A stretch of 64,000 bases of DNA from Thermoleophilia bacterium (lineage in GTDB: Bacteria; Actinomycetota; Thermoleophilia; Gaiellales; JAICJC01). Shown here piece after piece: positions 50,694 to 59,040 of this stretch (its first letter is position 1; each line of letters begins with the position of its first letter). The notes under the pieces are model-generated. The model worked only from the letters and a program-made list of their open reading frames with translations. It was not told where the DNA came from and made no database searches. A program made the translations under genes and the position numbers. Where the stretch lies: NCBI GenBank assembly GCA_025934255.1, contig JAICYJ010000002.1:62001-126000 (forward strand), written 5' to 3'.

Positions 50694-52051
50694 TCCTCGT
50701 CGATCGACCGGCGCAGGAACCGGCCGCGGCCGGGCTCGCCCAGCCACTGGCCGCGGTCGGCGATCACCTGGCCGCGGCTGATCGTGACGACCGGCCAGCC
50801 GCGCACGTCCTGCCCGTCGTAGGTGGAGTGATCGATGTCCGAGTGCAGGACGGCGGCCGACAGCCGCTGCGTCGCGGCGGGGTCGAACAGCACGATGTCG
50901 GCATCGCGCCCGGCCTCGAGCCGGCCCTTCTGCGGCAGCCCGTGCAGCCTGGCCGGCGCGCTGCAGCAGACGTCGACCCAGCGCTGCAGGTCGATGCGGC
51001 CGTTCAGCACCCCGCGGTCGTGCATCAGCGCCAGCCGCACCTCCACCCCGCTCGTGCCGGACTGGTGCCGCAGCCGGCCCGACTCGTCGGCGACCCGGCG
51101 GCGAGGGCCATGGTCGGTCGAGACGACGTCGAGCGTCCCGTCGGCCAGCGCCCGCCACAGCGCGTCGCGGTGCTCCCGGGGCCGCAGCGGCGGCGTGCCC
51201 ATGAACTGCGGCGCCAGCTCGGGATCGAGGTAGAGCTCGTCGCCCAGCAGCAGATGGTGCAGCAGCGCCTCACCGAAGGCGTCCTGGCCGGCGTCCCGTG
51301 CACGCCGCAGCTCGGCCAGCGAGTCGGTTGTGGTGAGGTGGAACAGCAGCAGCCGGCAACCCGCCAGCCGGGCCAGCGCCAGCGCGCGGTGGGCTGCCTC
51401 ACCCTCCATCACGGGCGGGCTGATCGACGGATACCAGCGCGGATCGGTGCGGCCCAGCTGCTCCAGCTCGCGCGACAGCTCGGCCACGATGGCGCCGTTT
51501 TCCGCATGGACGACGGCCATGCCGTTGTTCTCGGCGACGCGCTGCATCGCCCGGAAGATGATGTCGTCTGGCAGCTGGTAGGTCTCGTACGTCATGAACA
51601 TCTTGACCGTGGGCACGCCCTCGGCCATCACCGCCGGGATCTCGTCCACCCGTGCCAGCGACGGCTCGCGCAGGTTCAGGTGCAGGCCGTAGTCGATCGG
51701 GCAGTGGCCGTCGGCCTCGGCCCGCCGCTTGCGAAAGCCCTCCATCAGCGGCATGCCCGGCTCCACCTGAGCCTGGTCGATGATGGTGGTCACGCCGCCG
51801 AAGGCCGCCGCCGTCCCGCCGGTCTCGAACGTGTCGTCGTAGACGTGCAGCGGCCGGTCGGTTCGCATGTGCACGTGCCCGTCGACCGCTCCCGGGATCA
51901 CGTACAGCCCGTCAGCGTCGATCTCACGCCGGCCGCGCAGGCCCGGCGCCACCGCCGCGATCAGCTCGCCATCGACCGCCACGTCCGCCGTCGGCTCCCC
52001 GTCCGCGCCGATCACGCGGCCACCGCGGATCACCAGGTCGTGGTCGCTCAC
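50690..52051 (-). CDS. Hydantoinase/dihydropyrimidinase family amidohydrolase
   Basis: 453 residues, cyclic amidohydrolase. It opens small ring amides (hydantoin, dihydropyrimidine, allantoin, dihydroorotate). Two-metal site residues: GAVDGHVHMR (HxH), VPTVKMFMTYE (carboxylated Lys), AVVHAENG (His), LLLFHLTT (His), VVSTDHGPRRR (Asp). GTG start at 52051 inside the stop of the Gfo/Idh gene. Last gene of the IclR-MFS-Gfo/Idh operon. Specificity is not readable; the two carboxy-terminal loops differ between dihydropyrimidinase and allantoinase and cannot be judged by eye. Confidence 0.92.
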   Translation of the reverse strand: MSDHDLVIRGGRVIGADGEPTADVAVDGELIAAVAPGLRGRREIDADGLYVIPGAVDGHVHMRTDRPLHVYDDTFETGGTAAAFGGVTTIIDQAQVEPGMPLMEGFRKRRAEADGHCPIDYGLHLNLREPSLARVDEIPAVMAEGVPTVKMFMTYETYQLPDDIIFRAMQRVAENNGMAVVHAENGAIVAELSRELEQLGRTDPRWYPSISPPVMEGEAAHRALALARLAGCRLLLFHLTTTDSLAELRRARDAGQDAFGEALLHHLLLGDELYLDPELAPQFMGTPPLRPREHRDALWRALADGTLDVVSTDHGPRRRVADESGRLRHQSGTSGVEVRLALMHDRGVLNGRIDLQRWVDVCCSAPARLHGLPQKGRLEAGRDADIVLFDPAATQRLSAAVLHSDIDHSTYDGQDVRGWPVVTISRGQVIADRGQWLGEPGRGRFLRRSIDED

Positions 52052-53043
52052 GACCCGACGGTGACGCGGCCGCCGCCGGCCAGCGCCCGCTCACACGCCA
52101 GCGCCACCTCGAGCGTGCCGGCGGCCTGCTCGACGGTGCACGCGACCAGGCCGGGATCCCCCGCCCGCACCGCATCCAGAAAGCGCTCCAGGCCGCGCTG
52201 GATCGGAGGCGCGCCGGTGCGCAGCGACACCTCGGCGCCGCCGCGCACGCCGGTGGCCGAGAAGCCGGGATCGAGCTCGACCCGCACGGCCGACCCGGCA
52301 GACACCAGATCGAGCGTGTAGCGGGAGGGCAGGCCGGGCTGCGTCCAGGCGACCAGCACGGTGCCGAGCGCACCCGAGCGGAAGCCGAGCGTGAGCGTGA
52401 TCACGTCGTCGATGTCGGATCCCGCCGGCCGCTGGTCGCCCGCCAGATCGACCTGCGAGCCTGCTGCCTGCACCCAGTCGACCTCCCCGGCGATCGCCCG
52501 CTGCAGGTCGATGTGGTGGCTGGCCCGTTCCAGCACCTGGCCACCACCCTGGGCCTGCTGCACGAACCAGGGCCGGCCGGCCGTGGCTCCAACGCTGTAG
52601 GAGGCGAGCAGGCCGAGCGGGTCGGCGGCTGCCGCGGCGGCCAGGTCGGGTAGGAAGTCGAGTGCGCGGTACTGGTAGCCGACGGCGACCAGCGCTCCAA
52701 CGCTGCGCACCGCCTCGGCGATGGCGACCGCGTCGTCATGCGTGCGCGCGACCGGCTTCTCCAGGTACACCGGCAGCCCTCGCTCGACGGCGGCCTCCAG
52801 CGGCTCGCGGTGTGCCAGCGGGGGCGTCAGCACCATCACGGCGTCCATCTGCTCCCCGTCGAGCATGGCCCGCCAGTCGTCGTGCACGGCCGCTCCGGCC
52901 GCCGACGCGACCCGCTCTGCGCGCGTGCGATCGAGGTCGGCCACCGCGACGACGGAGACCTGTGGCAGCTCCGAAACGCTCTGCAGATGCCGGTCTGCGA
53001 TCCAGCCGGCGCCGATCATCCCCAGCCGCAGGTCCGCGGTCAT
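52048..53043 (-). CDS. Gfo/Idh/MocA family oxidoreductase
   Basis: 331 residues. The N-terminal Rossmann motif is LGMIGAGWIADRHLQSV; the catalytic Lys is in YLEKPVARTHDDA near residue 97; the substrate His is in RASHHIDLQRA. It is an NAD(P)-dependent dehydrogenase of sugar, inositol or other cyclic polyols or amines. Sitting between an MFS transporter and a hydantoinase, it may oxidise a ring substrate before hydrolytic opening. Start overlaps the MFS stop, and its own stop overlaps the hydantoinase start. Confidence 0.9.
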   Translation of the reverse strand: MTADLRLGMIGAGWIADRHLQSVSELPQVSVVAVADLDRTRAERVASAAGAAVHDDWRAMLDGEQMDAVMVLTPPLAHREPLEAAVERGLPVYLEKPVARTHDDAVAIAEAVRSVGALVAVGYQYRALDFLPDLAAAAAADPLGLLASYSVGATAGRPWFVQQAQGGGQVLERASHHIDLQRAIAGEVDWVQAAGSQVDLAGDQRPAGSDIDDVITLTLGFRSGALGTVLVAWTQPGLPSRYTLDLVSAGSAVRVELDPGFSATGVRGGAEVSLRTGAPPIQRGLERFLDAVRAGDPGLVACTVEQAAGTLEVALACERALAGGGRVTVGS

Positions 53044-54233
53044 GACGAGAGCTCCGGCACCTCCGGAGCGTACACCGGCAGCCGCAGCACGAAGCCCGCC
53101 GACACGGTTGCCGCCGCGAGCAGCGCCGCCCCCAGCGCGAACAGCAGCTCGGGGCTGTGCATGCTGGCCAGCAGCCAGCCGGACACCGCCGTCACCGTCG
53201 CGATCACGCCGTACTCGAAGGCGTTCCACGTGACCGTCACGTTGGGCCGGGTGTCCGGCTCGATGCGAGCCAGCGCCGAGTCGACGATCAGCGGCCAGGC
53301 GCCGGTGGCGACGAAGGAGGTGGCGATCAGCGCCAGCACGAACAGCGGGGCGCCGAGCGTGCTGGTGGAGGCGCACAGCGCCAGGCTGAGGACGGCACCG
53401 GCGCCGAGCAGCAACAGGATTGCCCGGCGATGGCCGCTCTCGCGGGTGATGATGCGGCCGGCAAACGCGCCGCCGATCTTGCCGGCCTGGACGCAGGCCA
53501 CGGTCAGCCCGACCACAAACGGCGCCAGGTGGAAGTCGCGCAGGAGCACGATCGGCGTCAGCGGCAGCATCATCGCCAGCGCGGAGACCAGCAGCAGGTC
53601 TGGCAGCTGCACCGCCACCGCCTGCGGCGAGGTGCGCGGGCGCAGTCCGCGCGGGACGGCGTCGCGCTCGCGGCGGGGCCGCCACAGCGCCAGGGCCAGG
53701 AGCATCGCGGCCAGCGCCAGCCCGTAGCTGAGCTGGATGGCATCCGCCTCGCCGATGCCCGCGTGGCGCACGACGGCGGCAACGATGCCGACGATCGCGG
53801 AGCCTCCGGCAACCCCAAGCGTGTAGGCGGCGTAGTGGTGGGCGAAGGCGCGCTCGCTGTCGTCGCCGCCGGACGAGCGGCCGAGCAGCGTCTGGCTGGC
53901 GACCCAGAACAGGCCGATGCCGGCGCCGACCAGCGCGGTGCCCACCACCATCCAGGCCGTCGACGACGCGGCCATCAGCACCGCTTGCCCGCACGCGGTG
54001 ACCGCGATCGACGTCACCAGCAGGTTGCGGGCGCTGCCCACCATCCTGCCGACGACGCCGGCGCCGAGGGCGGCCAGCGCCACGGCGACGGTGACCGATG
54101 CGAGCAGCTGGCCGGCCAGCGACGCGGGCCGGTGCATGGCCGCGACGTGCAGCGGGACGGCCACGGCCAGCACGCCGAAGGAGAGCCCGGACAGCGCCGC
54201 AACCGGGTAGAAACCGCGTCGGGAGTTGGTCAT
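53040..54233 (-). CDS. Major facilitator superfamily transporter
   Basis: 397 residues with about 11-12 hydrophobic helices and a short basic loop after helix 2 (GRMVGSARN). The central loop holds WRPRRERDAVPRGLRPRTS. It moves a small solute at the inner membrane; direction and substrate unknown. ATG 54233 overlaps the IclR stop by one base (TGATG), so it is cotranscribed with IclR and is likely its main target along with the two enzymes after it. Confidence 0.87.
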   Translation of the reverse strand: MTNSRRGFYPVAALSGLSFGVLAVAVPLHVAAMHRPASLAGQLLASVTVAVALAALGAGVVGRMVGSARNLLVTSIAVTACGQAVLMAASSTAWMVVGTALVGAGIGLFWVASQTLLGRSSGGDDSERAFAHHYAAYTLGVAGGSAIVGIVAAVVRHAGIGEADAIQLSYGLALAAMLLALALWRPRRERDAVPRGLRPRTSPQAVAVQLPDLLLVSALAMMLPLTPIVLLRDFHLAPFVVGLTVACVQAGKIGGAFAGRIITRESGHRRAILLLLGAGAVLSLALCASTSTLGAPLFVLALIATSFVATGAWPLIVDSALARIEPDTRPNVTVTWNAFEYGVIATVTAVSGWLLASMHSPELLFALGAALLAAATVSAGFVLRLPVYAPEVPELSS

Positions 54234-54982
54234 CAAGCGGCCCGGTGACCCAGCGCCTCGGAGACGCGCGCGGCGGCGTTGAGCGCCGCCGGCAGCAGCT
54301 CGTCGCGAACCCTCTGCTCGGAGACGCGGAACCGCGGGCCTCCCAGGGCGATCGCGGCCACCACCATGCCGCCGGCATCGCGGATCGGCACCGCGACGCC
54401 GCAGTAGCCGTCCTCGCCCTCGCTGATGCGAATGGCGTGGCCCTGCCGGCGCACCTGTGCCAGCTCGGTGTCGGACAGGCCCGGCGCGTCGGCGGGCGCC
54501 TCGGCCACCAGCCGGTCGATCACGTCGCCGGGCTGGTATGCCAGCAGCAGCCGGCCGGTGACGCCCTCCGTCAGCTCGTGGCGGACGCCGACCCAGTCGA
54601 CGTTGACGGTGACGTGGCGGCTGGAAGCCTGGTCGAGGTAGGTGATCTTGTGCGCGTCGAGCACGCCCAGCCAGGCCGTCTCGCCGGTGGCGTCGCGCAG
54701 CTCGCGCAGCACCTGTCCCGCCTGAGCGCGGACGGGAAAGCGGTTCAGCACGAAGCCTGCCAGCGGCACCAGCCCCAGGCCCAGCCGGAAGCTGGCGGAG
54801 CCCTCGGCCTGCTCCAGCAGCCCGCGGCGCTCGAGCGTCGCCATCAGCCGCGACGCGGTGCTGCGGTGCACGCCCAGCGCCTTGGCGGCATCGCCCACGC
54901 CGACGACCGTGCGGTGCTCGTCGAACAGCTCCAGGATCGTGATCGCACGTTCGACAGCCTGGCATCCGGAGATCTGTTCCAT
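54233..54982 (-). CDS. IclR-family transcriptional regulator
   Basis: 249 residues. The winged HTH is at about 8-65 (QAVERAITILELFDEHRTVVGVGDAAKALGVHRSTASRLMATLERRGLL). The C-terminal IclR effector domain runs from about 85, with ITYLDQASSRHVTVNVDWVGVRHELTEGVTGRLLLAY and VAVPIRDAGGMVVAAIALGGP. First gene of the IclR-MFS-Gfo/Idh-hydantoinase operon. TAGTAT (plus 54989-54994) is 6 bases before ATG 54982, and a perfect palindrome lies directly behind it, so autoregulation is likely. Confidence 0.93.
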   Translation of the reverse strand: MEQISGCQAVERAITILELFDEHRTVVGVGDAAKALGVHRSTASRLMATLERRGLLEQAEGSASFRLGLGLVPLAGFVLNRFPVRAQAGQVLRELRDATGETAWLGVLDAHKITYLDQASSRHVTVNVDWVGVRHELTEGVTGRLLLAYQPGDVIDRLVAEAPADAPGLSDTELAQVRRQGHAIRISEGEDGYCGVAVPIRDAGGMVVAAIALGGPRFRVSEQRVRDELLPAALNAAARVSEALGHRAA

Positions 54983-54994
54983 GCGCTCATACTA
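54983..54994 (-). promoter_or_regulatory. Leaderless promoter of the IclR operon
   Basis: TAGTAT, spacer GAGCGC, ATG. The spacer and ATG are identical to those of the ammonia-lyase-like gene (TAGGAT, GAGCGC, ATG) 8 kb away. Confidence 0.6.
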
Positions 54995-55001
54995 CGCATC
55001 T

Positions 55002-55018
55002 CGTGCATAATATGCACG
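55002..55018. promoter_or_regulatory. Perfect palindromic operator candidate for IclR
   Basis: CGTGCATA, central A, TATGCACG: eight-base arms with one central base. It sits about 20-36 bases upstream of the IclR start codon, over the -35/spacer region, where a bound dimer would block polymerase. Two copies of GCACGTTAAG follow at 55014-55023 and 55025-55034, spaced by 11 bases (one helical turn). Confidence 0.65.
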
Positions 55019-55079
55019 TTAAGGGCACGTTAAGCACGCGGCGGGTCCGCGCGTCGACGTCCGCGCACCGCCGAGATGC

Positions 55080-57134
55080 TCAGCCGACCGGGTCGCCGGC
55101 CGCGTCGGCGGCGTCGGCATCCTGCGTCTGCAGCCGCTGCAGCTCCACAGGCGCGATGTGGCAGCGGTAGGTCTGGCCGCCGGTGCTCTCCTGCCAGGGC
55201 GGCTCCTCGGTCTTGCAGATGTCGCCCAGGTAGCGCGGGCAGCGCGTGTGGAAGCGGCAGCCGCTGGGCGGATCGCTGGGGCTGGGCAGCGTCCCGCGCA
55301 GCTTGATGCGGGCCTTCGCCTCGATGTCGAGGGTGGGTATGGCCGACAGCAGCGCCTCCGTGTAGGGATGGTGGGGCGCGCTGAACACGGCCTCGCTGGG
55401 GCCGACGTCCACGATCTGCCCCAGGTACATGACCGCGATCCGGTCGGCCACGTAGCGGACGACCGCCAGGTCGTGGGAGATGAAGACGTAGGAGACGCCC
55501 TCGCGCCGCTGCAGGTCGACCAGCAGGTTCAGGATCGCCGCCTGCACCGACACGTCCAGCGCCGACGTCGGCTCGTCGCACAGCACCATCGACGGCTTGC
55601 CGGCGAACGACCGGGCGATCGCCACTCGCTGCTTGAGCCCGCCCGAGAGCGACGAGGGCCGCACGTCCAGGTGGCGCGGCTCCAGCCGCACCGATCTGGT
55701 CAGCGCCTCCAGCTCGGCATCCTGCTGCCGCTTGCTCCTGACACCGGCCAGCAGCTGCAGCGAGCGGCGCAGGATCGAGCCGACCGTGTGGCTGGGGTTG
55801 AGGGCGTTGTCGGGATTCTGGAACACCATCTGCAGCCGCCGCCGCGCCTCGCGGCCGCGCGACCGGCCCTTCGTGACGTTCATGTGCTCGAACTCGATGG
55901 TGCCCTCGGTGGGGTCGATCAGGCCCACGATGCACTTGGCCAGCGAGGTCTTGCCGCTGCCGGACTCGCCCACCAGCCCCAGCACCTCGCCGCGGGCGAC
56001 GTGCACGTCGACGCCGGCGACGGCCAGCAGCGCGTTGGTGCCGGAGCCGTAGGCCTTGACCAGCTGCTCCACCTCGAGCAGCGCCTCCTGCTCGACGGCC
56101 GCGGCCGGCACCTGTTCGATCCCCTGCGCCTGGGGCGGGATGCCCGGCACCTGCTCGTGGTAGAAGCAGCGGGCGCCGTGCCGCTCGTTCACCGGTTCGA
56201 TCTGCGGCGGCTCGTTGCGGCAGCGGTCGCGAGCGATCGGGCAGCGGTCGGCGTACACGCAGCCGGCAATCTCGGCGCCCAGCGGCGGCAGCGATCCCGC
56301 GATCGAGTCGAGCCGGTCGGTGTCCTTGCGCATCCCCAGCCGCGGCATGCAGCGGAGCAGCGCCAGCGTGTAGGGATGCCGCGGGCTCTGGAACAGCTCC
56401 TGCGCCGGCCCCTGCTCGATCAGCCGCCCCGCGTACAGCACGCCCACGCGCTCGCAGACGCGCGCGACGATCCCCAGGTTGTGGCTGACGAACAGGATCG
56501 ACGTGTTGAACTGGGCGCGCAGCTGCTCGACCAGGTCGAGCACCTCGGCCTCGACGGTCGCGTCCAGGCCGGTGGTGGGCTCGTCCAGCACCAGCAGGTC
56601 GGGGTCGGTGGCCAGCGCCATGGCGAACATGACGCGCTGCTGCTGGCCGCCGGACAGCTCGTGGGGGTACCGCCGTGCGACCCGGTCGGGCGCCGAGATC
56701 TGCACGGTCGACAGCATCTCGATGGCGGCAGCCAGCGCGTCAGACTTGCCGAGGTGCTTGTGGAAGCGGTAGACCTCGGCGATCTGCTCGCCGACCTTGA
56801 TGGACGGGTTGAGGGCGGAGCCGGGGTCCTGGTAGACCATGGCCATGCGCTCGCCCCGCCACTTGCGCAGCGTGGAATCGCTGGCGGTCAGCACGTCCTC
56901 ATCGCCGAACATGATGCGGCCGCCGTCGACCACCGCGTTGTCGGGCAGGTAGCGCATCAGGGCCATGGCCGCGGTCGTCTTGCCGCAGCCGGACTCGCCC
57001 ACCAGCCCGTAGGCCTCGCCGTGGCCGATCTCGAACGACACATCGTTCAGCACGCGCAGCAGCTTCCGCCGGCGCCGGTAGCTGACGGTCAGGCCCTGGA
57101 TGCGGACAGCTGCCTGTTCGGCCACGGCGCTCAT
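55080..57134 (-). CDS. Fused oligopeptide/dipeptide ABC transporter ATPase (OppD-OppF type)
   Basis: 684 residues with two complete ATPase domains. Domain 1 (about 10-260): GESGCGKTTAAM Walker A, LSGGQQQR signature, LLVLDEPTTGLD Walker B. Domain 2 (about 350-600): GESGSGKTSLAK, LSGGLKQR, VLCDEPTSALD. Each ends in the Cys-containing peptide-transporter tail (CVYADRCPIARDRC near 300; CRFHTRCPRYLGDIC near 630). In Gram-negatives OppD and OppF are separate; here they are one chain. ATG 57134 overlaps the permease stop. Powers import by the OppABC proteins. Confidence 0.93.
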   Translation of the reverse strand: MSAVAEQAAVRIQGLTVSYRRRRKLLRVLNDVSFEIGHGEAYGLVGESGCGKTTAAMALMRYLPDNAVVDGGRIMFGDEDVLTASDSTLRKWRGERMAMVYQDPGSALNPSIKVGEQIAEVYRFHKHLGKSDALAAAIEMLSTVQISAPDRVARRYPHELSGGQQQRVMFAMALATDPDLLVLDEPTTGLDATVEAEVLDLVEQLRAQFNTSILFVSHNLGIVARVCERVGVLYAGRLIEQGPAQELFQSPRHPYTLALLRCMPRLGMRKDTDRLDSIAGSLPPLGAEIAGCVYADRCPIARDRCRNEPPQIEPVNERHGARCFYHEQVPGIPPQAQGIEQVPAAAVEQEALLEVEQLVKAYGSGTNALLAVAGVDVHVARGEVLGLVGESGSGKTSLAKCIVGLIDPTEGTIEFEHMNVTKGRSRGREARRRLQMVFQNPDNALNPSHTVGSILRRSLQLLAGVRSKRQQDAELEALTRSVRLEPRHLDVRPSSLSGGLKQRVAIARSFAGKPSMVLCDEPTSALDVSVQAAILNLLVDLQRREGVSYVFISHDLAVVRYVADRIAVMYLGQIVDVGPSEAVFSAPHHPYTEALLSAIPTLDIEAKARIKLRGTLPSPSDPPSGCRFHTRCPRYLGDICKTEEPPWQESTGGQTYRCHIAPVELQRLQTQDADAADAAGDPVG

Positions 57135-58033
57135 TCCTCGAGCACCCGCCGGATGCCGTCGGCAATCAGGTGGACGCCCACCACCAGCGTCGACAGCGCC
57201 AGCGCCGGGAAGATCGCCATCCACCACGCGATCTGCACGTAGGCGCGGGCATTCGCCACCTGCAGGCCCCAGTCGGGCGATGGATCCTGGATGCCGAGGC
57301 CGAGGAAGGCCAGCGTGGCGGCGGCGAAGATCGCATAGCCGAGCCGGATGGTGCCCTCCACCGTGATCGGGCCGGTGATGTTGGGCAGGATCTCGAACAC
57401 CATGATGCGGGGGCCGCGCTCCCCCCGTAGCTGGGCGGCGGCCACGTACTCGCGCTCGCGCTCGATCAGCACCGCCGAGCGCACCGTGCGCGCGATCAGC
57501 GGCGTGAAGATGATGCCGATCACGAGGATCACGTTGCGCGGCGAGCGCCCCAGCGAGGCCAGCACCAGCACCGCCAGGATGATCAGCGGAAATGTCAGCA
57601 GCGCATCCACCAGCCGGCTGAAGACGTCGTCCACCCAGCCCCGGTAGTAGCCGGTCAGCAGCCCCAGCGTGATGCCTCCCAGCAGCCCCAGCGCCGTTGC
57701 CAGCGGAGCCACCGTCAGCACCGGTGCCGCGCCCGCGATCACGCGCGAGAACACGTCGCGGCCGAGGTTGTCGGTGCCGAACCAGTGCGCGCTGCTGGGA
57801 GCCTTGAGCGTGTTGATGGGGTCCACCGCCTGTGGGTTGTACGGCGTGATCCAGCGCCAGAACAGCGCCGAGATCACCCACACGGCCACCATCGCGGCGC
57901 CGATCATGAACGTCTTCGAGTGCAGCAGGCCGCGCACCAGCTCGGCCCGCCGGGCGCGCCGCAGCGACGCCACGTCCTCCGGCGCGGTGCCGCCCGGGAT
58001 CCCGGCCAGGTCGCTCTGTTCGACGGTGCTCAC
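57131..58033 (-). CDS. ABC transporter permease, OppC/DppC type
   Basis: 300 residues with an N-terminal cytoplasmic tail, one helix, then five to six membrane helices. The OppC N-terminal domain reads MVAVWVISALFWRWITPYNPQ; FGTDNLGRDVFSRVI and the EAA loop AAAQLRGERGPRIMVFEILPNI are diagnostic. It pairs with the OppB-like protein to form the channel. Overlaps both neighbours by 4 bases. Confidence 0.94.
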   Translation of the reverse strand: MSTVEQSDLAGIPGGTAPEDVASLRRARRAELVRGLLHSKTFMIGAAMVAVWVISALFWRWITPYNPQAVDPINTLKAPSSAHWFGTDNLGRDVFSRVIAGAAPVLTVAPLATALGLLGGITLGLLTGYYRGWVDDVFSRLVDALLTFPLIILAVLVLASLGRSPRNVILVIGIIFTPLIARTVRSAVLIEREREYVAAAQLRGERGPRIMVFEILPNITGPITVEGTIRLGYAIFAAATLAFLGLGIQDPSPDWGLQVANARAYVQIAWWMAIFPALALSTLVVGVHLIADGIRRVLEE

Positions 58034-58974
58034 GTGGCCAGCCTTACGCGCGGGTTCAACACCGCCACCAGCACGTCGGCGACGAAGTTGGCGACCAGGT
58101 AGATGATCGCGATCATCAACACCGCCGGCTCCAGCACCGGCAGGTCGTGGCTGACGGCGGCATTCAGGATCAGCTGGCCGATGCCGGGATAGCTGAACAG
58201 CGTTTCCACCACCACCAGGCCGCCGACCAGGTAGCCGACCTGCACGCTGACGACCGTGATCGTCGGCAGCAGTGAGTTGCGCAGCACGTGCCTGCCGACC
58301 ACCTGGCGCCGGGGCAGGCCTTTCAGCACCGCCGTGCGCGTGTAGTTGGAGCGCAGCGACTCGACCGTGCCGACCCGCGCCATGCGCGAGATGTACCCGA
58401 ACAGCACGAACATCAGCGGGATCGACGGCAGCAGCAGCTGTTTGAAGATGTCGACCGGGTTGGCATCCGGCACCGACGACGACGTGGGGAACCAGCCCAG
58501 CTGCACCGCGAAGACGACGATCACGAAGGTGCCGACCACGAACTCCGGCAGGGCCACGAACGAGAGACCGGTGATGGTGATGATGCGGTCGGCCGCCCCG
58601 CCGTAGTTGAGGGCGGCCAGCACCCCTAACAGCACGGATATGGGCACGATCAGGAGCAGCGCGAAGCCGGCCAGGATCAGCGAGTTCTTGAGCCGGTCGA
58701 GCACCAGCGGCCGCACCGGCACGTTCAGGATCGGCGACGTGCCCCAGTCACCCTTGACGAAGTCGCCGGCCCAGGTCAGGTAGCGCTTGACCAGCGGCTG
58801 GTCGGTGCCCAGCTTGTGGTTCAGCTGATCCACCTGCTGCTGGCTGGCATACGGCCCCAGCACCGTGCGGGCGACGTCGCCCGGCAGCACCTCGGCGGCT
58901 GCGAACACGGTGAACGAGACGATCACCAGCGTGATCAGGCTCAGGCCCAGCCGTTTCAGGATGTAGCGGCCCAC
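58030..58974 (-). CDS. ABC transporter permease, OppB/DppB type
   Basis: 314 residues, GTG start (MGRYILKRLGLSLITLVIVSFTVF). Six helices. The EAA loop reads YTRTAVLKGLPRRQVVGRHVLRNSLLP and the segment GLVVVETLFSYPGIGQLILNA is the DppB signature. A hairpin of 13-base arms lies in the 66-base gap between the binding-protein gene and this one, suggesting separate control of expression level. Confidence 0.94.
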   Translation of the reverse strand: MGRYILKRLGLSLITLVIVSFTVFAAAEVLPGDVARTVLGPYASQQQVDQLNHKLGTDQPLVKRYLTWAGDFVKGDWGTSPILNVPVRPLVLDRLKNSLILAGFALLLIVPISVLLGVLAALNYGGAADRIITITGLSFVALPEFVVGTFVIVVFAVQLGWFPTSSSVPDANPVDIFKQLLLPSIPLMFVLFGYISRMARVGTVESLRSNYTRTAVLKGLPRRQVVGRHVLRNSLLPTITVVSVQVGYLVGGLVVVETLFSYPGIGQLILNAAVSHDLPVLEPAVLMIAIIYLVANFVADVLVAVLNPRVRLAT

Positions 58975-58999
58975 GCTGCGCCTACCCGGGGCCTCGAGA

Positions 59000-59031
59000 G
59001 GGCCGGCGCTCCACGCGGGGAGCGCCGGCCC
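59000..59031. terminator. Strong hairpin between the binding-protein and permease genes
   Basis: Perfect 13-base arms (GGGCCGGCGCTCC and its complement) around a 6-base loop, nine bases after the binding-protein stop. There is no T-run, so it is more likely an mRNA-stabilising or partial-attenuation element that keeps binding protein in excess over permease, as known for malE-malF type operons. Confidence 0.7.
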
Positions 59032-59040
59032 CGATGATGC

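Noticed and set aside
52048..54378. A single 776-residue protein covering the Gfo/Idh gene.
   Set aside because: The N-terminal part is only the MFS gene read in another frame; the true start is ATG 53043 with the Rossmann motif directly after.
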